This document shows positions 45,399-57,600 of a stretch of DNA of 64,000 nucleotides, piece after piece. The position numbers and the translations under genes are program-made. Positions within the stretch are counted from its first letter, which is position 1. Each line of letters starts with the position of its first letter. The stretch is from positions 45,017,629-45,081,628 of the forward strand of contig NC_087067.1 of assembly GCF_963678635.1 (NCBI RefSeq), read 5' to 3'. The notes beneath the pieces are model-generated. The model was not told the DNA's origin. It did not search any database and saw only the letters and a program-made list of their open reading frames with translations. This stretch comes from Symsagittifera roscoffensis. Lineage: Eukaryota > Xenacoelomorpha > Acoela > Convolutidae.

Positions 45399-47799
45399 GT
45401 GGTTCAAAGCTATGGGACCCAGTCTATTCTAAAAACGGGTCTCAACCAACCCTTGATGAGAGAAGTGCTTGACAAGCTTGATGAGTGTGAAGGGAGACTG
45501 AGTGAGTTGTTGATCGACTCAGCCACTGATGAGAGCGAAGCGAATTCTCCCATCAAGATGACACCGCAGGACGATGAAGGAGAGGTGGTGTATCTGTCAA
45601 GAACCAGGAGAGGCACGATAAGATCAAAAATAGTGATTGATAAAATCAATGCGATGAAAATGAAGTTAGGCAGCAGAGTGATGCCGAGGAGAGTTGGAAA
45701 GACGAAGGTGGATTCAGAAATATCGATGAAAGCTGGTAACTCAGCGAAAAGGAAACGAGTTGAGGAGGTCATGGATTTGGGGCAAGGTGATTATCAATTG
45801 TCTGGCACAGATAGAATATTAACTGATATAGCGATGGTGCCACCCATTCTCATGGCGGGGATAAAGTCAACCGGTTATAAATCCAAAAGGAGTGACCGCT
45901 CTCTGACTGGAGCAACCTTAGAAATGGAAATACTCAGCCAATGTGGAGAGAGCAAATTGAAAGACTTCAAGCCATCTCCCATGAATCATGGAAAGGGAAG
46001 TGTCGCAGGACAACTAACACCAGTGGAATACAACCGACTGACAGTGTCGGAGACTGTGTCGATAGATGAACCCACCGGTGGATACATGGAGATGTTGGAA
46101 TACCGAAACTCGGCTAGAGGGTATGTAATGGCCCTGGAAGACGAAAAAGCCATGGAGGGTTATCTGGAAACGATGTTGCAAGGCACCGCCCTCAAACAGA
46201 AGGCGTACGGGACTTTGGCGTCGTCTGACATACAGGCGGAAACGATCGAGCAGTTAGTGAGCCTTCCATGGAAAGCAGTAGTGTTGAGGTATTTCGAAGA
46301 AGAAATGAGGACTACGCCAAGAATACATGCTCTCGTGGCAGTACCTTACGTAAGAACAGAGTTACAACTCAGGTTCGCCTGGTGCATGATGGGACTGACT
46401 CGCGAAGAATATGATTCAGAAGAAAGGAAGAGATCAAAAGAGGAAAAGGTTTTCCTTATGACGAACCTGAGGGATCTGATAGTCCAAGAGGGAGCAGCAG
46501 TAGCGTATGCGAAGCGGAGAGACGCTCTCTGTTTCATTCGATTCCTGATAGAGCAGATTTCAGTACCTGCATTAAACACTTGTGTTAAAATGTTGAGGGA
46601 AGGCGATGAGCGAACGAAAGCCTTATTCTTGCTAGCACTGCTGGATATGCAGCAAAGTAAACCGATGAGGGTGAACATGAAAGAACCTGAGGAGTTGGAA
46701 CCCATGAAAAAGATAGACGAAATCAGGAGGTTCTCAAACAAGGAGCTGAGACTCACTAAAGAATCTATGGGAGCATTGCCGAAATCCAGTGAATACTGTG
46801 GACCGATCAAGAAGAAATTGTATGGCTACGTATCCGGGATCATAGGGATCGCGTACAATCCTTTCCTGAGTGAAGACATACGCGATTGCTTCTTCGATTA
46901 TGAGCAGGCGGTGTTGCTAAGATTCTGGACGTCCAGAATTGTAACGATTAAGAGCATTAACAATCCATAGGCCAAATTGGGACTGGTCTTGGAAGAAGAG
47001 GTGACTGCACCTTCAGTACCAAAATCCGACAAAAGAGTGGAGTTTGGGTTGGGATTCTCAGATGAATTACTGAGAACGAGCTTGATGACAGTGTGGGAAT
47101 TGATGAGGCCATCATGGTGTCCTAGTCCCAACGCTGACTCAATATTACGGGCGACACAAGACGTGCAGAGGGAACTGAATGCAGACTGTAACCTGCGTGA
47201 CCTCAACATCATATATAATGTGATGATAACAGCCTCTAAGAGCAACGGAGAAGATAAAGTGGAGTTGCCTGGCTGGGGAACTTTTTGATCTTTTTGAGAC
47301 AATGTGCAAAATTCTAAATATTCCGATGGAAGTGAAGAAGATATGGGCAAGGAAACGATTGATGCCATGGTTCAGAGCTAACATGACTGCATGGTTGTAC
47401 GAGTATGCGAAAAAGCATATGTCGAAGCACGGCAGGGTGTACAGTGAATATCAGCTGGACATTGGAGCAGGAGCTTTCAAGCGAGCTCTCGTGACTCATC
47501 GGAATGCAGTGACCACCGCTGTGATAAGAATTTCCAGGACGAGTGAACGTAGTGGAAAGGAGAAGGCAGAGATGCTGAAAGAAGATTTGGAGAGAAACGT
47601 GACGTTGTGTCTCCACAACAGCTTCTGCAGAAACAGAGAATCCAACATGGATCCCCTACCTTGCTGCAAACAGAGGGTAGAAGAGCAGAAGTGTTGGAGG
47701 ACGGCTTCCCGCAGCGTCAGGATAGCTAACGACGTGTTACAGGATACGGAGACTGAGAGTGCAGAGTCAGTATCACAGGAGGAAGAAATGGAACATTGA
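45399..47799 (+). pseudogene. C-terminal part of the accessory frame (ORF4 or end of ORF3)
   Basis: After TAG 45318 and TAA 45387 the same frame stays open from 45399 to TAG 46968. It then continues in frame to 47288, where a frameshift near 47285 moves it to the frame ending TGA 47797. Conserved phrases shared with copy 2 are VLRYFEEEMRTTP, the phrase AYAKRRDALCFIRFLI, GIAYNPFLSED, RPSWCPSPNADS, and near the end FRANMTAWLYEYAKKH and FKRALVTHRNAVTTA. The region is mostly helical and charged, with no recognised domain. Because the frame is preserved across several stops, it may have been one product with ORF3. Confidence 0.6.
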
Positions 47800-47870
47800 C
47801 GGATGACCGAGAAACAAGATGAAAAAAGAGATGAAATTAGAAGAATTTAGAAGTTTTAGAACTTCTAAAC

Positions 47871-48128
47871 GACGAAAAAAGAAGAAAACAAAGGAGTGAT
47901 GAAGAAAAGTTAAAACTCAGAATTGTTTATGTGCGTGTGAAAAACTCAAGTGAGAAACCAAGCAACCAAGTTGTAATTGAAAACTGAAACATTAAGTTAA
48001 GACGAAAAAAGAAGAAAACAAAGGAGTGATGAAGAAAAGTTAAAACTCAGAATTGTTTATGTGTGTGAAAAACTCAAGTGAGAAACCAAGCAACCAAGTT
48101 GTAATTGAAAACTGAAACATTAAGTTGA
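47871..48128 (+). repeat. 130-bp tandem duplication in the 3' UTR
   Basis: The block beginning gacgaaaaaagaagaaaaca at 47871 is repeated at 48001. The second copy lacks two bases (gtgtgtgaaa versus gtgcgtgtgaaa) and is otherwise nearly identical. Confidence 0.9.
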
Positions 48129-48734
48129 GTTTTGAAATTGTTGCATTTAAAAATTTGCATTTTGATTTTAGTTGAAGTGGCTTTAGAGACACTCACTTAC
48201 TATTTATTTAGGAAGGCTTAAGTGAAGGAGTATATTTAAATATTCCAGCCTGCATGACTGTTTTTAATCAGCTAGGAGAACTGATCACTTTGTGGTGACA
48301 TGGGAGGCTTGAGTAATCTCTCGAAGAGGGATATTGTTTCATTGTTCTTTCTAACCACAAAGTTTCTTAGTTTTAATATTCAGGACAATAACAAGCAAGA
48401 TTTCCGAAGGGAAGAAGCATAGTGGGATAATTTTAGCTTGTTGGTTGGCAGGACTGTCCTGCAAGCCAACACCTTTTAAATCTAAGAGAAAAAATTTTAA
48501 TCGGGACATTGACATTGGAAGTCAGAAAATAGGTTTTATCTTAAGTCATATCCTCAATGTGCAGATTAATGAGAGAATTTGAAAATTATAGTGATGTAGT
48601 ATGATGCCATTTATATTCTGCAGTGAGTCGATGTGACGTGGATAAAAGTAATTTCGTGCATTTTGTAAATTCTGTTCGATGACACTGTAACCATTTTACG
48701 AACATTGCGTGATTCAATGAGGACATTGACCGGA

Positions 48735-48748
48735 CTGTCCGGGGAGTA
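48735..48748 (+). promoter_or_regulatory. Polypurine tract priming plus-strand DNA
   Basis: ctgtccggggagta abuts the 3' LTR start. The equivalent position in copy 2 reads gagtccggggagta before tgtgcc. Retroelements prime plus-strand synthesis from such a purine run directly upstream of the 3' LTR; here the purine core (ggggag) is short. Confidence 0.65.
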
Positions 48749-49667
48749 TGTGACATTCGACCAGAATGTGAAAAATGCAATCTCTGCAGTTTCCAAAATT
48801 TTAGCAGCGAGCCTTCCGGATTGGTGATTATTGAGAATTAAGAACGTTATTGGAACGATTGACCAAACGGCGAGGGCTAGAATATTCTGGTATTTTAAAA
48901 TTTCAAAAATTCGAATTATGACGTCATATTTCTGAGAAACGTCAGAAACGGCCATTTTGGCTCAGACAAGAAAGAAAAACAGAACAACAGTAGCTGCGCT
49001 AACAACAACTACGAAATCGAGATTGGAAAACGACAACGAGTTACAGAGTAACAGAGAACACTCCGAGTTGCAACTATTGTGCCGCTACAATAGTTGCAAG
49101 GCCGTTGCGAACAACGGTGAAGGGTGAAAGACGGCCTTCCGGATTAAGAAGAAATCAGGATTAACAAGCTTGATCCAGCGGATTCATCAATCCGGAAGGG
49201 TAAAGGAACTGAAACTTTTATCCTGTTACATAAACTTTTAGCTTCCTGTCATGTCCTGACTTGAATTTAATTAACATCTAGATTCGTTTTGATAAGTATG
49301 AGAAGCTAGGAGTTGGGGGAAAGGGTTGATCCATCTTCGATGGAGATGATGATTTTTATCTACTGAACAAAAACAATAGTAATATAATAAGTATTAGCCC
49401 TGTTTTTAGGAGTGACCTCGTGGTCTGGGGATACTGAGACCCAGCCATGAGCTCACTATTTCTGCATGTAATCTAGTTAATTTGAGTGTTTTGACCGAAG
49501 CCGAAAGCAGTAACGTTTTTGTCGACCCGATGTTAGAAAGACCACCGAAAAGTACTGGCTTGGTAGAGACGGTGAAAAGCATGCAAAGCTCTGTTTAGAC
49601 GTTGGCCAGTCGTCTTAAGACTTATTTTTGTCTTCCGTCGATATGTATCTTCCGGGCGAATGTTACA
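48749..49667 (+). repeat. 3' LTR of copy 1
   Basis: This 919-bp repeat matches 26023-26940 with scattered substitutions (for example gtttccaaa for gaatccgaa, and the two differ at tgttacata versus tgttccata). It ends cgaatgttaca and is followed by taatcacttg, which begins non-element DNA. Confidence 0.95.
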
Positions 49668-50123
49668 TAATCACTTGAGTTTGAAAAGGAGCAAATGATT
49701 AGCGCTGCCCTCTATTTAATTTTTTTTTTCGTAATCAGAAGGTCAAAAGTATCCTAGTATCCGAGGATACAGTCAGGAGTCACTTCATCACGTATTCCAG
49801 TCAAAATCCTTGGAAATTTCTAGATATGGAAGTGATAAAGATGCAAAGATGATAAGTGATGATGAACTTACAATTTAACTCGATACGTATTACGTTTCTT
49901 CAATCAGAACACGCAACTCGACTCGAGAAAATATAATATACAAATATAATTGTTTAAAAAAAATTTGTCGAAAGTTGTTTTGTCAATTATTGTTCCCAGT
50001 ACGCAAGCGAAGTTCGCAATCTGTACTACCAGGAAGATTCTCTGTTTTAAAAAAATGCCTGTTCTGGGTTCCTCAGTGCATATGCTTAGGTTCTTACAGA
50101 GCTTGCTCAAAAAAGTTCTGCGT
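49668..50123. other. DNA between the two retroelements
   Basis: This AT-rich interval carries no recognised gene. It begins with the right flank of copy 1 and ends near the inferred LTR edge of copy 2. The 49904-50110 minus and 49950-50372 plus frames have no family resemblance. Confidence 0.4.
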
Positions 50124-51175
50124 TGTGGCCGGCCGCGCCCTGAACCTCAAAAGCTAGCGGTTAAAAAAGATACCCATCATCTATTAAGTCTTTATATTTC
50201 TCATTTTTTTGCTCTTGCGCTTCAGCGGCATCCGTACCAGGGTAATACATACCCTGCACTAATCCTACTAAGGGCTAAGGAGTATACTACCGTCACATCC
50301 TACAAGAGCTGCTATCCAACAGACAATGGAACAAGCGTCAAACCGTCTGGTCGCTTCGGATCGGTCCTGTAGAGGTGTCGTGGTTCTGAAAGAGAGAGAG
50401 AGAGTGTGTCAGTAGAAGATAAACTCTGCTTTATAAGGGCATTCAGATGAATGCCAAAAGAATTTCCCTGCACTTTTGAGGCAAGGAAGGTCATGCCAAC
50501 CATCTTCGGTAACGTCTCTTTCGCACATGCAGAATAGGCCCTATACCCATTGGCTCAAGAGTCAGGGACACCATCTCTCATGTTTTTCTACCTCAAAACG
50601 GTCGGAGCCAATTCGGTTCGCTTGCGACTTGAGACTAAAAACCCGTCACAGCTTAGAGGCCACTACCAAAATACCCCCCCCCCCCCCCCAACCCTAGAAA
50701 ATAAGAACGTCCCCATACTTAGGTCTCAAAATACCCAAAATACACGAACGCAGTTAAAAACAGGGTCGGAGCAATCCGCACACTTACTTTTTATTAGACA
50801 TTGGAACTTTGATCCATTTCAGATGGATCAACCTGAAACTCTCCTTACCTCAACATAACAATCATAAAACACACTCAAGAAAACTAATTTCAGAACTCAC
50901 ATGTCGGCACACTCGAGAATTAGAGGTAACTAAATTAGTGAGCAACTCGAGAATTAAGTATGATAACTTGAGAAGTTTAATACTAATTAATTTCAACAAG
51001 GGAAATAAGTTTTGACTCAAGAATTGAAGTTTTGGTCTGAACCATTGGGACACCCAGCTGTTCAATTAAATTTCAGCTGTTAAATTAAGCTAAATTAAAA
51101 AAACTAAATTTCCTCCCAAAATTACGTGGTTCGTATTGCTCAAAGTCAAACTTCCAAATATGACCGACTGGCACA
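50124..51175 (-). repeat. Probable 3' LTR of copy 2
   Basis: In the minus orientation tccggggagta is followed at 51175 by tgtgccag, the same arrangement as the PPT-LTR junction of copy 1. A candidate terminus ending in ggccaca lies at 50124 and would give a 1052-bp LTR with tgtg.c / g.caca ends. The 5' partner is outside the window, so only the start at 51175 has real support. The region includes a gagagag microsatellite (50389-50402), a poly-C run (50677-50690) and several gagaatta motifs. Confidence 0.45.
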
Positions 51176-51609
51176 TACTCCCCGGACTCAAGATCGATGT
51201 CCTCATCGTGTGTTGCCGCCTGCCAGTGAGTCCCCAGAAAACCGAGTGTTGCTCAAGATACAGTGCCAGTTGTCATTTACAGAAGTTTGCAGCAGACTTA
51301 AGTTTATCTACATCCCAAAATTCACCACTATATAAAATTGTCACACTATCGCTGAACAGCAATCAAAATTTTCATACACCTGCACCCTAAATATCCGCTT
51401 TTGAAGCTTGTGATTAAAATTTCTTTTGTCCTATCCGATCAGGAAATTGTCATGCAACATTCTGATTTATATAATAACTATAGCATATTAATAACAATAT
51501 TTTGTTTCGTTAAAATTACTTTTTCGTGACCTCGGATTTCGTCCGAGTTCAGACTCGAGCCCCTTCCTTTCCCTCTCAAGACTCAAGAAACCCACATTGA
51601 GCTCCCTGC
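51176..51609 (-). other. 3' UTR and polypurine tract of copy 2
   Basis: The sequence between the ORF3 stop (51610) and the inferred LTR is non-coding. Its last bases on the minus strand are gagtccggggagta, matching the copy 1 polypurine tract. Confidence 0.5.
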
Positions 51610-54600
51610 TCACTTCGTATTCCTAGCCTTCGAAGTGCTAGGACCTGATGAATTTGACACCGTGATCTGCCTTAGTAGCGCCTCCTCATCATCAGAGCTG
51701 ATCACAATTTCTTCCCATGCTCTCAATTGTTCGAAGGATTGCATCCACTCCTTCTGCTCTTGCAACCTCGCTGCCTGATTCGGTTTTGGCAGGCTCAATT
51801 GTGCAGGCTCAAGCTCACGTTCTTCGCCAAGTCCTCCTCCAGTATCGATTCTCTAGCTATAGTGTTGTCTCTAGATACCCTACCGACCCTTTTCCAACCT
51901 GTTGTGATCGCATTTCGATGGGTCAACAGAGGTCTCTTGAAGGCTTTCGGACCTATCTCCGCTAGTAACTGTCGATTTTCCTTTTGGTGTTTCTTCATGT
52001 GATCCTTCGTCGCCATGTACAACCAAGATGTCAACGTCGCTCGAAACCACGGAAAGAACCTTATGCGGCTCCATACGTGCCTGACTTCCATTGGTATGGC
52101 GAATACCTTGCATGCAGTCTCAAACAACTCAAGTCTCCTGCTGTAATCTATAGCATGTATCGTTTCCGCCGTAGGTGTCTTCGACTCCCTATACTTCGTT
52201 AAATTCTCTTCGATCCATCGTAACGCTAACATAGTACTTACTACCAAGATTGTCACCTTCTGCTGATGATCAGGTAACCCGATTGACCGAATTTGTTCTA
52301 CATCCCACACTAAGCAAAGTTTGAATGCTCCGGATGCCACACTGTCTGTGCCAGGCAATGGCATGGGCACTCCCTATGTGTAATTTCTATGCTTCGGTGA
52401 TTGCTTTCTCCCGGGGCTTCCAGCAGAGGCTCCAGTTCCATCATTTTCTCGAGCATCATATCATTTTCCTCCGGCGCTGGGACACTACTCATCAGCTTCC
52501 CGATGGCATTCTGTTTCTCAAAATCACTCATGTTCTCGTCTCCTAAGCTCAAAAGTTCTTCTCCCTAGATTTCACTCAAGTCATCTCTTTGTGCCCTTGG
52601 CACCGTTCGCAGGATCTTCCTCAACAGTCTGTGTGAATGATGCGACATTCGAGCCAGCCGTACGCACTTGGGTACCGAGAAGGCCTTATCCACTAGTATC
52701 CTCTGGCTGGATACCTCCACCTTTGCCATGTGCAATGGATAATGGCTCCCACATACGTTGGCCATTACTGATCCCACCAAGGACTTCGCATTCACAGGCA
52801 GTCCATAAGCTTCGCTGACTGGAAATCCCATCTACGCCTCTATACCAATTTTCCATCCTCTGATATGTTTCTGGGTGGTTTGCAACGCCCCTGGCCATGA
52901 CTCCACGCTCAGCGCCGTTACCAAATGGTGTTCAGACTCCAGCATCTCCAGTGATTGCAGACTACACATTCTAGAGAAAAACCCCAGCGCCGTTGCTATG
53001 TTCACTGTGGTGTTCGTATGGCACTCAGCCATTATCTGCACCTCGCTCTTCTCTCTTTCTGATTTATCACCAAACCAAGTGACTAGGTCTTCTCCCTGAA
53101 AAAATTGTATTCTGACAAATGATCGTCCATCACAGGTGTGCCCTCCGCCTCCACACGTCAAGTCAAGACAGCTACCAGGTTCCAACTTCTTTACTGATCC
53201 CAGCTTACTCGTTGCTCCGCCCGACTATTTACTCTGTGGTAGGGTCAATTTGTGTATCACGTCCAACGTTCCCAGATCCTCATCTTTTGTTGGTGTCAGC
53301 CTCACTCGTTCTGTGACTTCTTCAATCAAGCTCGCATGGGGATGGGGACACCAGGAAGGTCTCAGCAATTTCCAAATCGTACCCAAATTCGTAGTCATCA
53401 TGCCATTTCCATTCCCCATTCTCAATTCTACTCTCTTGCTCGAGCGCGGCACACTTATCACCTTTGGCGTCGCCTCAAGTAGCAGGCCCAGGCTTGGTCT
53501 CTCCCTTTCCATTGGATCGATTACAATTATCTTCTCTTTCCAAAATTTCAAGAGCTCCGCCACCTCATGATTCCTGTAAGCGCTCGCGGGTTCTGAATTC
53601 AAGAAAGGATTGTACGCTATTCCCATCACTCCAGACACGTATTGATACTCTCCCTTTTTATTGGGTCTCGCGTAACCCTCAGCCAAGTTTAAGTTGCGAT
53701 GCACATCATGCCCCTCTTCAAATTTCTTGTTGTGAAATCTTCGTATCAAGTTTTCCATGATTCTCTAGGGATTGCCTCGAGTCATCCTCCTTCTCGATTC
53801 CCGTACTCTGGTACATGTTCAGTATGACGGTGGAGATTCTTCTCTCCATGGTTTTGCTCCCCATGGCCTTCTGATGACAACCTTGGACGGTGCTATTGGT
53901 CATTACGGACATTATCCACCTCAAGAAACAAGTAGCATCTTTCCTTCTCGCCAGGCTCAGACCGGAGTTGTCCCTCGTGACGTGTTGTACCAGCACCTGA
54001 TAGACTTCCAGGTTTTTATTGCCCAACTTCAATTTGTCACATGAAGTCAAGACCTCCAACTCTATTCCCACTAGGCTCCACGCGAACATCAGTTGTCCCG
54101 CGGTTCTGACGAAGGGATTCGCCATCAGAGGCAATGCTGATGAAGGTGTTCTCATCGCCTCCTCAAAATAATCCCGCAACAGGCTCTGCCAAGTTCGCTT
54201 TAGCTGACCTCCCAATTCCAACTTGTTGACTTCAGCTTTCTGTTGAGTAGCCCAATTGCGACGCTTGCGGGACACCCCTTGATCAAGCTTCTTCAGACAG
54301 TCCTCCAATTCCTTCACCGTCTCTAGGGCCACCCACCAAGGTCGAGCCGTATTCCTTGTCGCTTTCTTCTCAAGAGGGTCGTTGGCCACTTGTTTTCCTC
54401 TAGCTTGATGCCCGCTCGAGATCCATTCTCTGCCCACATCCACTTCCCAGGTCTGTCCATTCGTCGAACCCTTTTTCGAGCCTGTCTTCTGAGGTTTGAA
54501 GTCTTCTTCCGTTACCAGACTTGTCGAGACCTCTATCTCTTTCACTATTTCGGCTAGCTTCCTTGGTTCGGAGCTACCCTTGTAGGCTACCGTCTTCCAC

Positions 54601-57600
54601 CGCGCAAAGATCATGGGGGCAGTCTCCCTCAAGTTCTTCTCCGAGACAGCATCCACCGACGGGCTGCTCAACTCCTCCATCTCCCGCTTCCTCTTTCGAG
54701 ACTTCATACCTTTGCTTGGGGGTGTCGTCACTATCATCACAGATTCGATCTCTCTTTCCCGGTCCGACCCTTCCAACTCTTGCCTCCCCCTGCTCGAGCC
54801 TCAAGGATATTAGTACTCTTAATCATATTACTAGTCTAAATCTTATCCTCCCCTTTAACTTTATTTATTTTATCATCAGTCTTTTTCTTCAGAGTAGAGC
54901 CGTCTTTACATTCATCATCTTTGATTTTCTGTCGCGTCTCCATCAACTTGACCGTCCTGGTCAGCAACTCCTTTCTTGCTTTTTCATCCAGTTCGGTGGC
55001 CATCAACACCGGTTCCCCAAAATTGACCACCGTGTTCCACAGTTCTTCCTTGAAGTTATCTAGCGTGGTCTCGCTCTTCGCCTCATGATTGAATTCACTC
55101 AAGAAACCCCGCCAAGCCTTCTCATCAAGAGTCCCCAGAAACATATCCTTGTTACCCTCAAATGTGTTCTTTTGCCTCTCTTCAGCACTCAAGAGTATCA
55201 TCCCCATGTTGGAAGTCTCACTTGTCAGTGGTAGTTTCAGGTTCTTACGAGGTGATGATGTCAGAGGTGGCGTGGCGGTGTCCGCCCAATCGTCTCCGCT
55301 CAGGTCCTGCAGTAGCTTCTGGGCGGTGAATTCCACCTCAGCTGGTTTCGGTTCCGGTGTATTCCCTACTTCCATCTCCTCTCCGGCTTCACTGAGAGTT
55401 TCGTCCATGCTCTCTTCTCCCGACTCGGCTTGCCTCTTCTCAAGTATCTTCCTGAATCGGTCTTCCACGGGGCCACTTCACTTGTCCCCAGGAGTGCCCA
55501 CTGACAGGGGCGAGGGCGTCGCGGGATCTTGCTTCTTATATTCCGTCAGAGCCACATATAACGAGCCTGCCGCATCCAGCTCTCTCCCTTCTTGCCTCAT
55601 TTCCACCTGTTCCAATCCGTAAGGCGCCCGATACTTCCTCGTGGCGAATTTCATCTCGTCCTTCAGCGCGATGTGTCCCTCTTCTACGATCATCCTGCCA
55701 TCATCCCATATCGGTAATTCATTCTCCAGGCTCGCCCGATCAAGCGTTCTCAAGATCTCCCGCACCTCGAATTTTGGAGGCATTGAGCCTCTCATTTTCT
55801 TTGCTGGAGTCGTCCATGAATTTATCTTGATATTGCAGGTGTGGAAATAGACCGCCGCCATACATCCACTGAACAAGGGGTCCCAGCCATCGGTGAACTC
55901 CACTTGCTGTCTCTCTACCATAGCTCTCGCGAACAGGGATGGGACTACCAGGGGGCTATTCATCCCCAGGGTCATTCTCCTGACTGTTGGAACTTCAGGA
56001 ATGGTCGCGGGCAAGATCTCCTTCTCTAGTGTCGCCTCCAGCTCCTTTTTCACTAACTGGAAGCTCTTTTTCCACGCGGGGATTCTCAGGATCTCTTGTC
56101 CGTTCGCCGTCAGGGGATTCAGGCTCCAAAACTTGGGATACGTCTCAATGGGGCCTTCACGTTTCCCCCCCCCCATCCTGCACTGCAGTTGTCCCCAGAA
56201 ATTAAACACCACCAACTCTGGATCTTTCGCCTTCCCGAAAAAAACTGTATTACTCATCCGTGCCCTGAGCACCTCTTGTTAACACCAGTTCAGCGCCGTC
56301 CCATCCAACACGCTTATTAAGCTCACATGCACTACTGAATGGCGGTATGCAGCCACTAGAGGGTCCGGAAAGGCGTATGTCACCGCTGGTCCTTAAATGC
56401 AAGTCACAACTTCCTCTAGTCCCCTGATCCCTCCCACTGGGTCAGACCTCATTGCCAGGCTAAGATCAGTCAGCAGAGGGATACCACCATTCGCCTCCCT
56501 CCATTCCTCTCGCGTCTTCGGGTTCTTCTTCTCACCGGTCATGTGTCAGTTTTGCATCAGAAGATACTCCACCAGCAACGTCTTCAGTCCCGCCGCGCAC
56601 TTGTACGAGTAAGTGTCTATACTCGAGTGGGTCTTTACCATCGACAGGGGTTCCCCATACTTCATCAACCGATGAAATGACACCAACTCGCCATGAGTCA
56701 GGAGCACCAGTGTCAGATACCCATCAACCCGAAGTGTCTCTACATCCCGACTGAACATATATGCTGGACCATGTTAAACAGGTACCTCGGGTAAACTAAG
56801 TATAGGGTTAGCAAAACGTTTATGGGCATGCTCAACAGTTCTTGTACAAAGGCCCCAAAAATGGTCTCTTTCGCACAAAACACTCCAGCCATGTATTTCT
56901 TCTCCCAACAAGGACTCAAGAACTTCAGGATCTCATGATCTTTCCTCGTCCTCATCTCAACTTTTGCATGTTCCCTCCAGAATCCTCCAATGGTGACTTC
57001 GTTCGCTGCCGTGACGAACCTAGCCACGTTCATCTCCCTGCTCTCGGCTACCTCCAATTGTTCCTCAAGAAACTCCCAGATCTGTTTCACGAGAGGTGGG
57101 GCACTCTCCCTTGTCTTGTCAGTAGCATTCTCGAGTCTTGGCGTTAGAAACGGCCACCTGCCTCTCTCTTGTGTTAGTCGATACACCATCGACGCCAGTT
57201 GTATTTCAGTCGCAGCCACATTCTTCCTTTCGCTGCTTGATCCCCTTGATTTGCTCGTGGAACTCGTGATGGTCACGTCCATGCCTCGGAACCATAAGCT
57301 ATGAACTTCAGCTGCCTGGCGAGATTCGAGATCTCAAGTAAGAGGACCTCATCCAGTACAATGAGTATGTCTGCCAATTCATGAAATCCCCTCAATGCAT
57401 GGGACACGTCCGCCCACGCCGCCGCCAGTTCCGACCTCCGAAGCCTCAAGTTTGTGGGTTCCTGCTCTCGATTGGGAGCTGCCATCAGGATCCGCCATGC
57501 ATTCCCTTCGGCTATTAAAATCAAAATAGCATATACAAACTGCAGAGAAGGGGGCATGCTCGTGTATCCGGGGGACGTCGTGAATACCACTTTAGTCTTG

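Larger units (their letters stand above)
47800..48748 (+). other. 3' untranslated region of copy 1
   Basis: About 950 bp without coding potential lie between the last accessory stop and the 3' LTR. It includes a 130-bp tandem duplication (47871-48128), a hairpin around aggactgtcct (48450-48460) and the polypurine tract at its end. Confidence 0.6.
26023..49667 (+). mobile_element. Giant Ty3/gypsy-type LTR retroelement, copy 1 (23.6 kb)
   Basis: Two direct LTRs bracket a 3-kb leader, gag, pol (protease-RT-RNase H-integrase order, hence Ty3/gypsy type), a macro-domain ORF, a long SGNH-containing frame and a ~0.95-kb 3' UTR. The length is several times the 5-10 kb usual for the group. The LTRs differ at roughly 15-20 sites over 918 bp, so the insertion is not brand new. 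The left flank ends in TAA and the right flank starts with TAA, an apparent 3-bp match where 4-6 bp would be usual; the target duplication is therefore unproven. Several stops and frameshifts break the coding frames. It lies upstream of NUDT21 in divergent orientation. Confidence 0.93.

Noticed and set aside
38841-47799. Envelope gene after pol
   Set aside because: No signal peptide, membrane anchor or fusion-peptide-like stretch was seen; the domains found are macro and SGNH.
48440-48470. Hairpin gttggttggcagg / cctgcaagccaac as a terminator
   Set aside because: Eukaryotic transcription does not use such terminators; it is noted only as a possible RNA structure in the 3' UTR.
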